Source of the DNA: Gorsachius magnificus
Lineage: Eukaryota > Chordata > Aves > Pelecaniformes > Ardeidae
NCBI GenBank assembly: GCA_034008185.1
Contig: CM067084.1
Span: 37,771,099-37,835,098, forward strand
Direction of reading: 5' to 3'
DNA: 64,000 nucleotides
A program made the translations under genes and the position numbers. Each line of letters begins with the position of its first letter. Position 1 is the first letter of the stretch. This document shows positions 36,101-48,400 of the stretch, piece after piece. Below the pieces are notes generated by a model. That model made no database searches and was not told the DNA's origin. It saw nothing but the letters and a program-made list of their open reading frames with translations.

Positions 36101-39100
36101 GATGGCGAGATCAATGTTAAATAGAGTGTGTGGCAGTTCTTTTAGTGGTTGCTTTGCTAATTTATATACTTAAGTGATTAATCTTGGCCAGCTCTTAAAC
36201 AAAATGAGGTTTAAATTTAAGGTGGATTTTTTCGTGTCTGAGGCAGTGATGCCTGACCCCTGTCTATGCTCCACAGCAATATATTGCTCTGCAGCGTGAC
36301 AAGGAACCCCTCTCCTAATTTCTGCTACTAAATAGGCCTACTACATAGTTTGTCTATGCTTAAAATTAATCTAAATACTCACAGATCAGCTTCTCCAAAC
36401 CCATTTATTCCTTCTGCTGAGGTGGGTGATGAAGTAATGTACAAAGACCTCTCAAAAGTAAAGACCTTGTAAACAGGCTGAACCCTGCCCTGATACGGTG
36501 CCAGGCAATTAGCTGAGAGCACCGCTTGTTTGCTGCTGCTTCCGATTTACTTCAGATTTTGTATCCTGTGGCAGCAAGCAGTGGTATTGTAGCCAGGCCT
36601 TTGGCTGTTCCTGTACTTAGTGGCTTTTTCCAGCTTTCTCTTTGTCCTGCTAAGGGAAAGAATTGCAATCCCCTTTTCATCCCTGATGAGCCTTTGCTTC
36701 CTCTCTCCTATGTCTTCCTGCCTTAGAGCTAGCTGTGTTTCTGCCCTCACTATGGTCTCTGCGATTTGGCAATGCCAGTCCTGTCCTTGCCACTCCACGT
36801 CCTAGTTACCTTTTGCAAACCACCCTGTTCTTACTGACCAAAGCCTTCATGCAGCCTCACAAAAAAATCTTGCTCTTAAAAGTCTCGTGATGGGGGCACA
36901 TGGGCAGGACTGAAAAGGGTGTTGTCCCAGCATATACAAGTCTGATACAGTTAAGAGTCCACTGGTTTTCACAAAGACCTTAAAATCAAGGAAATTCTAT
37001 GACTGTGAGGTTAATGTTTCATTTTTATCGGCTGTACTGTACTGTGCTGGGTAATGCAAGCCTAGTGTATGGCAGTGCTGCCCTCTGCAGCCTCCTGTTT
37101 TGGTGGCTGTAGCAGTCGTGGGGAGTTGTTTTAGCCCTACCCGGGTAAGGCTGGAAAGCTGCCCACCCTCAGCAAGGGCATCTTAATGCTTGCTCCTCCT
37201 GTTGTCACCCTGCTAATGTGCTTTTTGACGGCAGACTATTGTACACCTTTGTGCAGCCTTTCCTGTTGCTGGTAAGCAAGCTGGACTTCTCAAGTTTTCA
37301 TGGGATGCTCTAAGCCTTAGCCTGTGTTAATGATGCTCCCAACGTCAGTGTATGTGTATGCAGCAGAACTAGAGAAGTGACTTGACATGCAGTGGGTATG
37401 GTGAGTAGGTACCCTCATACACAGTCACAGCTGTGTTTTGCTCCCTATTCATCTATGTCTGAAAGTTTGCACTTCTTGTGCCTGTTACCACTTCTGGCAG
37501 CCCATGGCAAGAAGACTTATTGCCTTACAGATGGCATTTTTTCTGGAGTACAGTTCTTTGCTTGGAAAAGAAAATACTTTGGGAAAATGGGTACGATGTC
37601 CTTAGCACAGTTTGTTCGTTTCTCTGGACAGTGCATTACGATGATGTTTTGAAGAAGAGGTTGGGTTTCTGTATATTTTTCACAGCAGTAGTTTTGATGG
37701 GGCTGAAGAAGAGTTTTCCTGCTCTATTTTTGTTTCTGTGTCTCACATGAGCAAAGAACATGGTAATCTGGCACCAGATACGCTTGGTTGCCTCACCTGC
37801 ATTTGCTGGCATATGTAGTTATAGTGCGTATTTGTCCTACTAGACTTAATCTTAATCCGCTTCATTCAGATACAGATGCTTTTCTTCAAAGTTGAAAGTT
37901 TTGTGTTTGGACTTACAGCGTCTAAGTGAATTGAAGTCATACTGCATTTTCTGTAGGGTAAGTACCACAGTTGTGTGTATGATGACTTGGAAGAATTGAG
38001 CTAAGCCTAAACTTTCAAGCTGGGGAATTCAGTTTTAATCTATCTGGCAGCTTCTCACTGCATGTTTCTTAGCAGAGCCCTGTTCCGGACTTTATTGTTG
38101 TCATTTTTTCCTGTGTGACTATTTTATGTCCAGAAATTAAACATGAGCAATGGCAAGCTTTTCGGGAAGCCAGTAGGGAAACTCCAGAGATATGTTAAAT
38201 TTAGTAAGTTGAAATGATCAAGTCACAAAACTTGCAGAACCAACGCAGGACGCTGTGATTTTGATACTGACTTTATTGCTCTGTAGTCTGAGTTGTGAGT
38301 AATGCCCAGCTGACGGAGGCAGAGAAACATGACTTTTAGTAGCCAAAATAAAATCATGATGCTGTGTGCTGGAAAGAAAGGAGGGATTGAGTCCATGTAT
38401 TATCAGCTGTGTAAAACTTAGTGTGGCTCGGCTCTTCCAGCAGTTTACCTGCCAAGGTGGATCATCCCATTAAAAAGTCCCCACTGAGTATGAAGTAGCC
38501 TGAACAGATGGCGGGTTTTTTCATGGGCATCCTTTGATGATGTATCAGGTCCTGGGAGCAAAACTTGTCAAGAAAGTAAAAGCAATGAATGCTTAATAGA
38601 ACTTCCCACTAGCATAATCTCAAAGCCTCCAAGTTATGACAGGTAGCAGGTGAATGTATACTTGAGGACTGATTGTTTTGCCTCTCTTGACAGGCATATA
38701 AATCTGTCTTCAATTAGTATGTATATATTACAAGAAGAGAAAGTAAGTATGTAAACAGTTTCTTCAATTTGCATTTAAATTACAAATTATTTTGAAATTA
38801 AAAACAACACTGGTTTTGTGCAAGCAAGAAGTTTTCATAGACGAATGTAAGTTTAAGTTTCAGTGGGCTGCTCACTTACTCCTCACTTGATTTATATAAA
38901 ATGCTTTCCTATTGCTTTCCTGGTAGGCAGTTGTACTGCTGTCTTGTAACTAAAAAGAATAGCTTAGTGGTACCATGCTAATGATACTGTAGGCATCTTG
39001 TTCTCCAGGGCTACTTGAAAATTGGAGAGCATTTGAGGGTAGTATATGAGCTGCTGTAACCATTTTGTGTGATGAGCAACTAGGGCTTAAAAAAAGCTCA

Positions 39101-40483
39101 GTTCTGGCTGCTAGACTGAATTCTCAAGAAGTGTTGGCAGACAACAGGTATGAAGACCAATTAATCCCTAGGTACAAGAAAAAAAATCAAGGTAATCGGA
39201 AAAAGCCCACCTCTTTGGAAGGTGCCAGTAGTTCAGCCATGCAGCAGATGGAAGTAGGTAATGGAGTATAAATACAAGAATTAAAAAACATAATAAGAGA
39301 AAATTATAGAATCAGATGGTACTAAAGTGGATTCTTGAAAATCACACATATAAATGCCATAAAACTGCTAAAGTAATTCAAATTCTTTTTCTTTCTTTGT
39401 GCACATGTATTTATAGGCTGAACTATCGTGTTGTATTGTGAACAGTAGTCAAATGGAAAATTATGCATGGTTTTCACACTGTGTTTTCATAAATTGCAAT
39501 CATCCTTCGCATCCCCTTGAATAGATTGAATAGGCTATATCTCCTCTCTAGGCAACGGTCCTCTCCTGTCTGTGAAGTCTCTCAGAGATTTGAAAATGAG
39601 CTTTAAAGGTGTGGTGTTAGAAAAAGTCACCCAAAGTACAATACACTTCAGGTTTTCTGTCCGTCTGTGGCATGTCCTGACAAGGGGTGTTTCTTAAGAG
39701 GGTGGTCCTGCTTGTGTTGCTGCTCAACAGATTGTCTTCTGAAATTGCTCTTGGCTTCAATGTGCAGCTCTCCCACCTCTTCCTCTGCTTTGAGGATGAG
39801 TGCAGAAGAGCATGGAGGCTTCCAAACTGTAACATAAATACCGCTTTGTAATTGCCATAGAGTTTAGGCTAATGACCAGCAGTGGGAATGAAACCAACAC
39901 TGGCTCATGGTGCACAAGTTGCTATGCCAAAACAGAGTGCCAGATCAGACTTTTCCATTACTTTCTACATCTGTCTCTTACAGGATTTTCTCATCTAGGT
40001 CTCTGTAGGAGATCCTGCAGATACAGTTTCCCAGGTCCCAACCACATCAGAGCAGCCATTCTCCTAAGCATCTCCAGAAGCAAGTTCTCCGACAAATGCC
40101 AAATGTTCTAGGCTTCTGATCCTCTGCTTAGTACTAATGCATCTTAATTCTGGAGCTAGCAGTGGCCTGCTTACTCCAGCGAGTCCTAGCATGGTGTGGG
40201 CTAGCAAGACAAGATGCAGCGGTGTCTGCAAGGGTCATGGCAATCATCTGCAGGCTTTTAAAAGGTAAAGAGTAAATTTGAAATGGTATTTTTGACTGGA
40301 TTAGAAATACCCATTCAAAGTTCTGAAGCACTGCTTATAACTCATTGCCATAATCTTTCTGTTAGTGATGGGAAAAAGCTAGACTTAATAGTTTGCACAG
40401 AAGCCTGCATGCACAAGAGAGATGCTGCACACTGTGGTTCCAGCATTTCTGTGACACTGTACTATGTGAATGTAGATTCTTCT
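33131..40483. other. Long repeat-free intronic stretch
   Basis: More than 7 kb without any CR1 or LTR piece I recognise. It is AT-rich, especially 34.2-36.2 kb, where TAATTA-type homeodomain motifs are frequent (for example attagtaattactag near 35530). No exon seen. Confidence 0.5.
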
Positions 40484-41033
40484 TGTGGTTTAACCCAGCA
40501 GGCAGCTGAACACCACACAGCCACTTGCTCACTCCCGCCTCCTTCAATGGGATGGGGGAGAGAATCGGGGGGGGGGGGAAAGTAAAATCTGTGATTTGAG
40601 AAAAAGACAGTTTAATAAAGCAGCAGAGGAAAATAGTAACAATAATAATAATGGTAATAGAATATACAGAATATACAAAACAAGTGACGCACAGTGCAAT
40701 TGCTCACCACCTGTTGACCAGTGCCCAGCCCATCCTGAGCAGAGATCTCTGTCCCCCAGCCAGCTCCCCCGGTTTATATATGGAGCATGACATCCTATGG
40801 TCTGGAATAGCCCTTTGGCCAGTTGGGGTCAGCTGTCCTGGCTGTGCCCCCGCCCAGCTTCTTGGGCACCTGGCAGAGCGTGGGAAGCTGAAAAGTCCTT
40901 GACTGGTGTAAGCCCTGCTTAGCAACAACTAAACCATCCGTGTGTTCGCAGCATTCTCATCCTAAATCCAAAATATAGCACTATGCTAGCTACTAGGAAG
41001 AAAATTAACTCTATCCCAGGTGAAACCAGGACA
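40484..41033 (-). mobile_element. Solo LTR, avian ERV family, copy 2
   Basis: Plus-strand ends are TGTGGTTTAACCC and CCAGGACA, 550 bp. In the minus (sense) direction there is a TATA box, atatataaac, at about 40773-40780, and ATTAAA at 40611-40616. Flanks CTTCT (40479-40483) and GTTCT (41034-41038) fit a 5-bp target duplication with one mismatch. No internal genes remain. A run of about 12 G lies at 40567-40578 and an AATAAT microsatellite at about 40630-40650. It is related to the copy at 26.3 kb but closer to the form of this family I know from other birds. Confidence 0.9.
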
Positions 41034-41814
41034 GTTCTTTACCTAGGATGTGTTTTCACACATGCAGCTATTTCAGAAAAGCCTTTCTTGAATACCTGTG
41101 CATTACATTTATAATAATAAATAAGACTGAAATGTTCCACCTTGTATTAATATATTTCAGAACTAGCTTAGGTTGAAGAGGGACGATTCACTCTTCAAAG
41201 GGTTACGGAAGATTGCTGAACGTTAAGTGTTTGTTGTGACACTTGACCTTAATCTCTGTGTAACTCTGGGAATACTTGGAAGTCTGGCCCCAAATGGCCT
41301 CTGAACACCTGGGAGATTGTTTTGGTTTTTCTTCTTTTCCCATTCTGCTATTAAACATTTAAATATTTGGTGGTTAGAGTAAGATGTTCCAGATACTATG
41401 CTCACTAGTGTTTCACCTATGTGATCTAAGAACAACAACAATAATTCTTAAAACTAGGTTAACTTAATCATCTTTTTCGTAAATGTTTTACAAGCACCTA
41501 CTTCAGTCTTTGGTTTTGTTATTTTCTTGGTTTAATGTTCTGGTTAATAATGCTGTTTCAGGAAAATTGGAGAATGCTGTAGTCAGTCCTGTCTCTCACT
41601 GACCCTGTTGCACAGACAAGTTCAATTCATAACACAGAATCCAAAGCAGAAATGCAAACTTGGAGTGGGAGAATTTCCCTCCAGATACACAGCCTCTGGG
41701 GAGAGAGGAGAGCATGCTGCTCCATGGGTGCAGACGTGGGCTTGTCAGGAGAAACTCGGGGTGCCACTTGCCCTGTGCACTCTGAGGGGCAGTACTGAAT
41801 CCTGTGTTTGGCAG
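41034..41814. other. Intronic sequence, nothing recognised
   Basis: Only chance ORFs of up to 73 codons are present. No repeat or exon recognised. Confidence 0.55.
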
Positions 41815-41882
41815 GGTAGATGGGGTTGAAATCTACTTCAAACATTCATGGTCTTTTCCAATCGAGGTGATTCTATGATTGT
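41815..41882 (+). mobile_element. CR1 3'-terminus remnant
   Basis: ggtagatggggttgaaat, then tggtcttttccaatcgaggtgattctatgatt, matches the + strand CR1 tail. Only about 65 bp are left; the body upstream is not recognisable. Confidence 0.7.
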
Positions 41883-42047
41883 TAAAGATTAATTAAAAAC
41901 AAGAAGAGTGGATGGTAGAGCTGGAGGGAGAATGCCAATTCTCTGGGGACTCTGGTCTGCAGCCTGTGGTGCCAGGTCTCGTCCCAGCATCAGCTGGAGC
42001 TATCTTCTCATACTCTGATGTATTTGCAATGTAAATAATACTGTGTG

Positions 42048-42054
<7 letters not shown>

Positions 42055-42087
<33 letters not shown>
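42055..42087. repeat. A33 homopolymer preceded by T7
   Basis: Seven T (42048-42054) run directly into 33 A. No gene-like sequence precedes it, so it does not look like the tail of a processed pseudogene. Confidence 0.9.
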
Positions 42088-42089
<2 letters not shown>

Positions 42090-44022
42090 GTGTCTTACTG
42101 CCTGGGATAAAAAAAATGCATGCACTCGGAATAAAAGGCGAGCTTGATGTGAAATTTCCTGGTTGCCTCCAGTTTCAGGCTGCAGAGGGATAGGAATATA
42201 ACTTGAATGAACATGAGGAGTGTGCTGTGACACCTTTCTGGTCTTTGAGCCACTTCTCTTTTCATGTAGTTCTGTAATAAGTGGAAAGATTTACAGGGGC
42301 TTGTTTTGGAAAGTTTGTACTTATGGTCCGAGAAGCTGCGGCTGTGTTGGTCTGTGCTGCTACCCCTCATATTTTAGATACATCAAAATGTTTGGCAAAA
42401 CTGATTTCTCAGCAGAGATGAATCTACATTTTTATCAGTACTGCAAAGCTTCTACATATTATTATTGAAATAAATTTGCCCTAGAAAGGAATAGAAATTT
42501 GTAAAAAATCAGATTCCTGTCACAAAGTAGTTCAGTGCTTTAGCACCTTGTGAGAGAGTATATGGCCTGCTTCTTATTTTTAGCTGGTAGTATTTTAGTA
42601 TTTATGTAAGAGGCGATGTTACAACTAAAACATATGGTTTCATTAATGCAGATGGGACATAACTTAGTCAAATGCTTTTGTATTGATCCTACTTGTGACT
42701 GGCTCACTGATTCCAATAATGATTTGCAAGAAGCAAGCTCCCAAATACTTTTAAAATCTTGTAATATATTTTCTCTTTTTTTTGGATCTATTGAAAACAT
42801 TTAATGACCTCTGTCTGGCAAACCACCACTTAGAATTCCGCAGCATTACATCCGACTCCTGATCACAGTGGCAAAGTTCCCAGCAACTTCAATATAAACA
42901 AGATTGCAGCCCAATTATGACAGATTGTTGTGGAAAATACCATAATACTTGAAATGGGAAAGAAGATTTTAGGTTGAAGACTGGCAAGTATCAAATTAGA
43001 ATTTAGCTGCAATAGCTACGTTTAAACATCCTCTCTCCCCCATTCCCCCACGTGAATGTTCAGGGAAGTAAAGTCATTGCAAGGACTTGAATAACTGCAT
43101 GTGGTCAGGAAGTCTGTTCCAGATTCCATCCAAAAGCTGCAATGTAATAAGATACGCTGCAGCTCTGAAACAGGTTCTCAAGTGGAAAAATCAAGCAATA
43201 ACATTGAAAGTTATTCTGTTGTTCTTTGTGGATCTTATTCTATTGTAGAACTACATGAAAAGAATAAGAAACCCGCACAGTCGTGCCATCTCTAAGCTGT
43301 TCCTTGCCTAGAATTTATTATAGGGGGGAAAAAAAAAAGAGGAGGACAACTAGGTGAGGTTGAGTTACCTCTGAAATGTGTTGACCTTTAAATAAGAACA
43401 ATAGCTAAAATTTTACTGGCTAGAAACTGATTCTCTTAAATTCACTTAGAACAATGTTTGTGAAGATCAGGTACTATTTCAGTGAAAAGCAACACACAAT
43501 TTTAATAACAAAAGCATCTACAGGGTATGTTTATGCTCAGCAGAGGACTGTGTGTGTACTTAGTTTTATTTATCTATATAACTGAGGATATGTTTAAAAA
43601 CAACTTTCTCCTTTGTGAGGTCAGAATTTATGCCTAGTACTGATAAAATCCATCTGCATGGTGATGGCTTTCAGAAACTTCAAACGGTGCAACATTAGAG
43701 CTCTTCCACTCTTGCCCCTATCTACTACACAGGCATCCTTCTGGGAAGCTCTTTTGCCTATAATGTATAGCATACCTGACAGTTCAGTGTTGTACATAGT
43801 ATCAGATTTTTATTCCATACAAAGGAATTTTTTTTCCCTAAAAGATCAATTTTTGCATAATTATTGTTAGGTAGAAGAGCATCATATTTTAAAATGAGGA
43901 AGCAAGTGTAGTTTCATCTTTATAAAGCATTTGTCAGTTATAGAAATGACACTTCAAAGATAATGTGTAGCTGCTATTTACCTTTTTTACTTGCACCCAA
44001 AATTTGATAACATTCTGGTTTT

Positions 44023-44047
44023 GGGGGGGGAGGGGGGATGATGAGGG
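44023..44047 (+). repeat. G-rich, quadruplex-capable motif
   Basis: Runs of 8, 6 and 4 G are separated by 1 and 7 bases. The 8-G run can supply two tetrad strands. A G7 run follows near 44097-44103. Confidence 0.6.
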
Positions 44048-45169
44048 GCATGCAGGAGATTGCAGGTTTTCCCTTGATGCTGCTGAAGTTTTTTTTGGGG
44101 GGGTTAATATGGAAATACGTATGTCCTGTTTCTAATCAGCTAGCATGTTTGACACTGTTCTGCACATTATGAAGTCGTATCAGTATGTTCCATAAGGTTC
44201 AGCCAAAGATGAACTTTATGTTCCTTTAATAGCAGGAGGCAGGAAAAAAAAGGAAAAGGGCATTTGCGTATAAACACTTCCCACTCTGAGCTGACTCTTT
44301 TTTCTTTTCTTTTTTCCCCCCCCAGATGATTTAGTGGTGTAGCTACTTAATGACTTCAAATAGCACTAAAATAAACAGCTGCTCCCAGTACTTCCTAGCT
44401 AATATAGCGTATCAGCTCAACGATTCATGGCAGAGTGATTAGATTCACTTCATTTACTGATGGAGTAACTGGAAGACTGTAGGTAAAAGGTGCTTGCAAG
44501 AATAGCAGGCAGCTAGTATCAGTCTGATGTCTTAGAAATCCTGGATGCTTTTCAGTGGATTTGTTTTGGGAGTCAGAGGCAAGAAAATCTGTGAGTATTC
44601 ATAGCTTCTGAGAAGCAAAGGCAATAAATTATATGATGCCACTCTGAGGTTTTACAGTACTCTTTAGGTCTTGGTCATCTTCAGAAGCTGCTTTCTAGAG
44701 GGACCAATTGGAGAGGACACTGTTTCAACTGGAGAAGTGTCCTGCTGAATAAGGGCTAGCAAGACCTTCAAGAAGGCTTCAAGATCTTCCCTATTCCTGA
44801 TCTGCACTGCCTAGGAAACAAGATTGCTCGGGTTTGGGAGAAAAGTGGTAAAGAAATCTTTAGAAGATGCATGTGCTTCTGTTCTCAGAGCTCGTGAATG
44901 TTGAAGCCAGTGCTTACTTGGTGAGAGATGGATCCTGGAAGCATACATTTCAGCCTTTAAATGATTGCTGTTGGATACTAAATGAACAAAACATGTAGGT
45001 CAATAAACTGGTTGTTCTCTCTCCAGTCCCATGAGCAGGGAGTTCTTGTTCTCACCAAGACCCAGCAGGAGCTGGGGATGCTGTCCCTCATGGTGCTGCC
45101 TCTCAGCTCCCCTCTTTCGGTGTCCCCTGCTGCACTGTGGGGTGTGCTCAGCTCTTCTGCAGTGTGGAT

Positions 45170-45475
45170 GTTATGAGGATGGAGCCGGACTCTTCTCGGT
45201 GGTGCCCAGCAACAGGACAAGGGACAATGGGCACAAACTGAGATACGAGGTTTCAGTTGAACATGAGGAGGAACTTCTTTACTCTGAGGGTGACAGAGCA
45301 CTGTCCAGGGGCCCAGGAGGATTGTGGAGTCTCCTTCTCTGGAAATATTCAAAGCCTGCCTGGACAATGTCCTGTGTAACGTGCTCTAGGTGATCCTGCT
45401 TTAGCAGAGGGGTTGGACTAGATGATCTCCCAAGGTCCCTTCCAACCCTTCCCATTCTGTGATTCTGTGTGATCA
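45170..45475 (+). mobile_element. CR1 3'-end fragment
   Basis: Begins near gaggatggagccggactcttctc, in the last part of ORF2. It passes gaggaggaacttctttactctgaggg and ggttggactagatgatctcccaaggtcccttccaa, and ends at ttctgtgattctgtgtgat. This is the standard CR1 3' end with 5' truncation. The 129-codon minus ORF and 120-codon plus ORF over it are chance frames. Confidence 0.92.
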
Positions 45476-48400
45476 CCATGAATGTCTTTTAAATTGCCTT
45501 CCTGCTGTCACTGCAACTTGCTGTCAAGCAGCCACCTACTTGTGCAGCCCTTGTGGACCTACTTGTGTTTTCAGGCTTTCCCTGCTGACGTGCCTTGTAT
45601 GGACCAAGCAGTGAAAGGGGAGGTGCCCACAAGGGATGGCTTACACAGCTGGTGGAGCACCACTGGAGGCAGTTTGACAGCCAGTTGGTTTACACGTTTT
45701 TACCTTGTAGTGAGATAACCCTTGCTGATACTGTTAACCAGATAAAGCTACGGTTTGAGTTGCTCAGTGTTTCAGTGCTGTGGTATTAACTGGGAGTAAA
45801 AAGCATAGATACTGTCAGTGCTAAGGTGTTGACATTTGCTGTTGACATGGCTTGCAAGGAGACGTGAAGGCTGTCCAGCTCCCCCAGGCTGGCTTGTGTT
45901 GGCCAAACGCTGCTGCCTCCTGACGCTGAGTGGCCCTTCTGCAGCTGTGTTGGGAGCACATGGCCCATTTCAGATCACACAGGCTCATAGGAAGCAAAAG
46001 CCAACCCTGTTTCTCCTTCAGGAGTGGATGTTTGCTGGATGGCAAGGTAAGTAGTGTTGGCCAGATAAATGTAAGAACAATTTTGTTTTCACTTGCAAGT
46101 TGCTACTGCTAAGGCTCTCCCCTTTCTGTGTTTGTAATCTTTTTTTTTTTTCCTTTCCTTCTCCTCCTCCATGCAGTGATACTCTTCCGAGTGTTTGGAC
46201 CACATCATTGCTTTCTTGGTGGTGGTGTAAAGCATGTGATGGTTGTGGTAAATTCATGGCTTACAATGGTTGTGGTTTAAATGCAATGCCTTCATCTGAG
46301 GGGTTAGAACACGCATGGGAACCATGATAGCATCATTTATTTTATGCCTCTAAAATGAAAGAAGAAAATGGTGGATTGAAAGGATTGAACTAAAACTTGT
46401 CCTAGTTTTAGTTTTGGTTATTAGGAAGCCCCTAGTTTTTCTAAACAGAGGGACAGTGCTGCTTCTGCTTCATGTGTGTTTTCTGGTATGTTCTGTAGCA
46501 TGAAACTGGATAGAATTCTGCTCAGCTTTGGCACTGAAAAGCAGAAAGCATAACTAAACCCTGAGCATCATGGCTGCTTTCAGTGGTTCCTAGTGTAGCT
46601 CTGAGTGGTGGGACAGGCTCCCAGAAACAGTGTTTCAAGCTGTCTCTGTTTAACATTGTGGAACTGTTGTGGCTTTAAAATCTCGTGGAAAAAGGTAGAC
46701 AGAAAGAAATTCAGCAGATGCTTTGTTGAATAGCCAAACTTAAGTAGTGCTGTTTGTTTCAGAAACAACACACAAACAGAGCCTAAAGGAGTGTATTTTT
46801 GTTGTCATCACCAACAGCAAGTTCAAATGCAAAGCACCTGCTGACAAACCGTGTCACAGATTGGGATGGTTATTCACTTACTGCACTGTAGGAAATGGCT
46901 TGACCTTCTAAATAATTATTAGCCCATTTATTCAGACCTGCAAAAATGTATGACAGCAGATGAAAGACCCCTACCTCCAATATATTCACCAAAGCATAAT
47001 TATTGTTAGGGTCGTTATCTGATTTTTAGATCCTTTCAACTGTGTCTGCTTGTTATTTCTCCCTAGGAGACAGATACGAAATGGTATTTTATTTCTGGGA
47101 GTAAGAATGTAGCCTAAAAATCTAGCATGGGAGACTGTATTTGTCTTCAGTGCCACATAAACGTTAACTTGATCCCTCATAAGACAACTGTTTCTTGACA
47201 AAGGAAAGTAGCAATGCTCTAGTACAGGAGGCTTTCCTAAGGAAGTTTAGGTTTATGAAAAGGTATTTTAATTTCTAGGAGAGAAAGTCTATCTCTGCAA
47301 ACTGTGGTGCCAGATGGATGCTTGTGTGCCCCCAAAGTTGAAATTTTTGGAGGCTGTTGGAAGGTTTTACATCATATTAACTCAGAAAGTAAATTAAAGA
47401 GAAATCCAACTAGCATCACTAGCTGCAAAGTTGATTCCTTGTGAGTCTGATGACTGTGAGCCAAGTTGCATTCATGGGATATTTGCACTCCTAACTGTGG
47501 TATCTCTTTGCTATACCTACAGATAGTAGTTTCAAGATATAGCTAGAAACTCGGATGTTTGTGTGACTGGTGTTGCAGGCACACAAGCAGAACAAGCATC
47601 TTCTGGCTTAGTCCTTCAATTTTTCATTGATAAAGTAAAAGCACAGTAGTAAAAAGCTTTTATACAGGATAGGTAATCCCAATTTATGCTGCGTTATTAA
47701 AACAATAAATGTGAATGGGTTTTTATAATTTGATTTATTAATACATTTTTTTCTTTTAAGAACTAAAAATTCTGAGGGATTTAATCATACCACGTTCTTT
47801 TCAATGCAAGAGTCAAGTGAGTTCAATTGTTCTATTCAATGCAAGAGTCCTGTGTTACAGGGAAAATAAGGCACATGCCTTGCAGCTGCCTTTCTGTAAC
47901 AGTCTGGAATTGTTCCTTCGAGGCCATTAAAGTTTGTATGTGAATGTGCATCCAATTTTAGAGATTATTTCATAGAGTATTATGCATGGCATGAATTTGG
48001 TTATCAAAACCACTGATGAATGTGTTGAGCCATGCGATGTTTATCACATGTGAAGGAACAGGTGGACCCAGTATGTGTAATTGTGAGTTCCCAGTGTAGC
48101 CTTGGCAGGGAGGTTGCTCTGCCCGCCTTGGGAGAGAAGAGCTGTGCATTCTCTGAGAGTGCTTAAAAACGCCATTCTGTTAAACACAAAGGTCATCAGG
48201 TATCACCAGACTGAGGCAGGGATAACTAAAAGGCGCTGGTAAATAAAAGCACGTTTTCTGGCTGTGAGTCATACCTATTAGCTGTCTTGTAGCAGTTGTA
48301 TATATATGCAGTGGCCATCTAATCCTGTTGTAAACCTGGAATTAAACAATCTGATCTGTAAGTATATCCCCCAGCACGCATGCACCAAGCCCTTCTTTTC

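Larger units (their letters stand above)
41883..45169. other. Intronic sequence with a long A-run and a G-rich patch
   Basis: Holds the 33-A homopolymer at 42055-42087 and the G-rich motif at 44023-44047. No exon seen. ORFs are short. Confidence 0.5.

Noticed and set aside
41883..42087. Processed pseudogene ending in the A33 run
   Set aside because: The preceding sequence has no gene-like frame, no polyadenylation signal in place and no flanking repeats.
44978..45367. 129-codon minus ORF
   Set aside because: It overlaps the CR1 3'-end fragment in antisense and has no domain.
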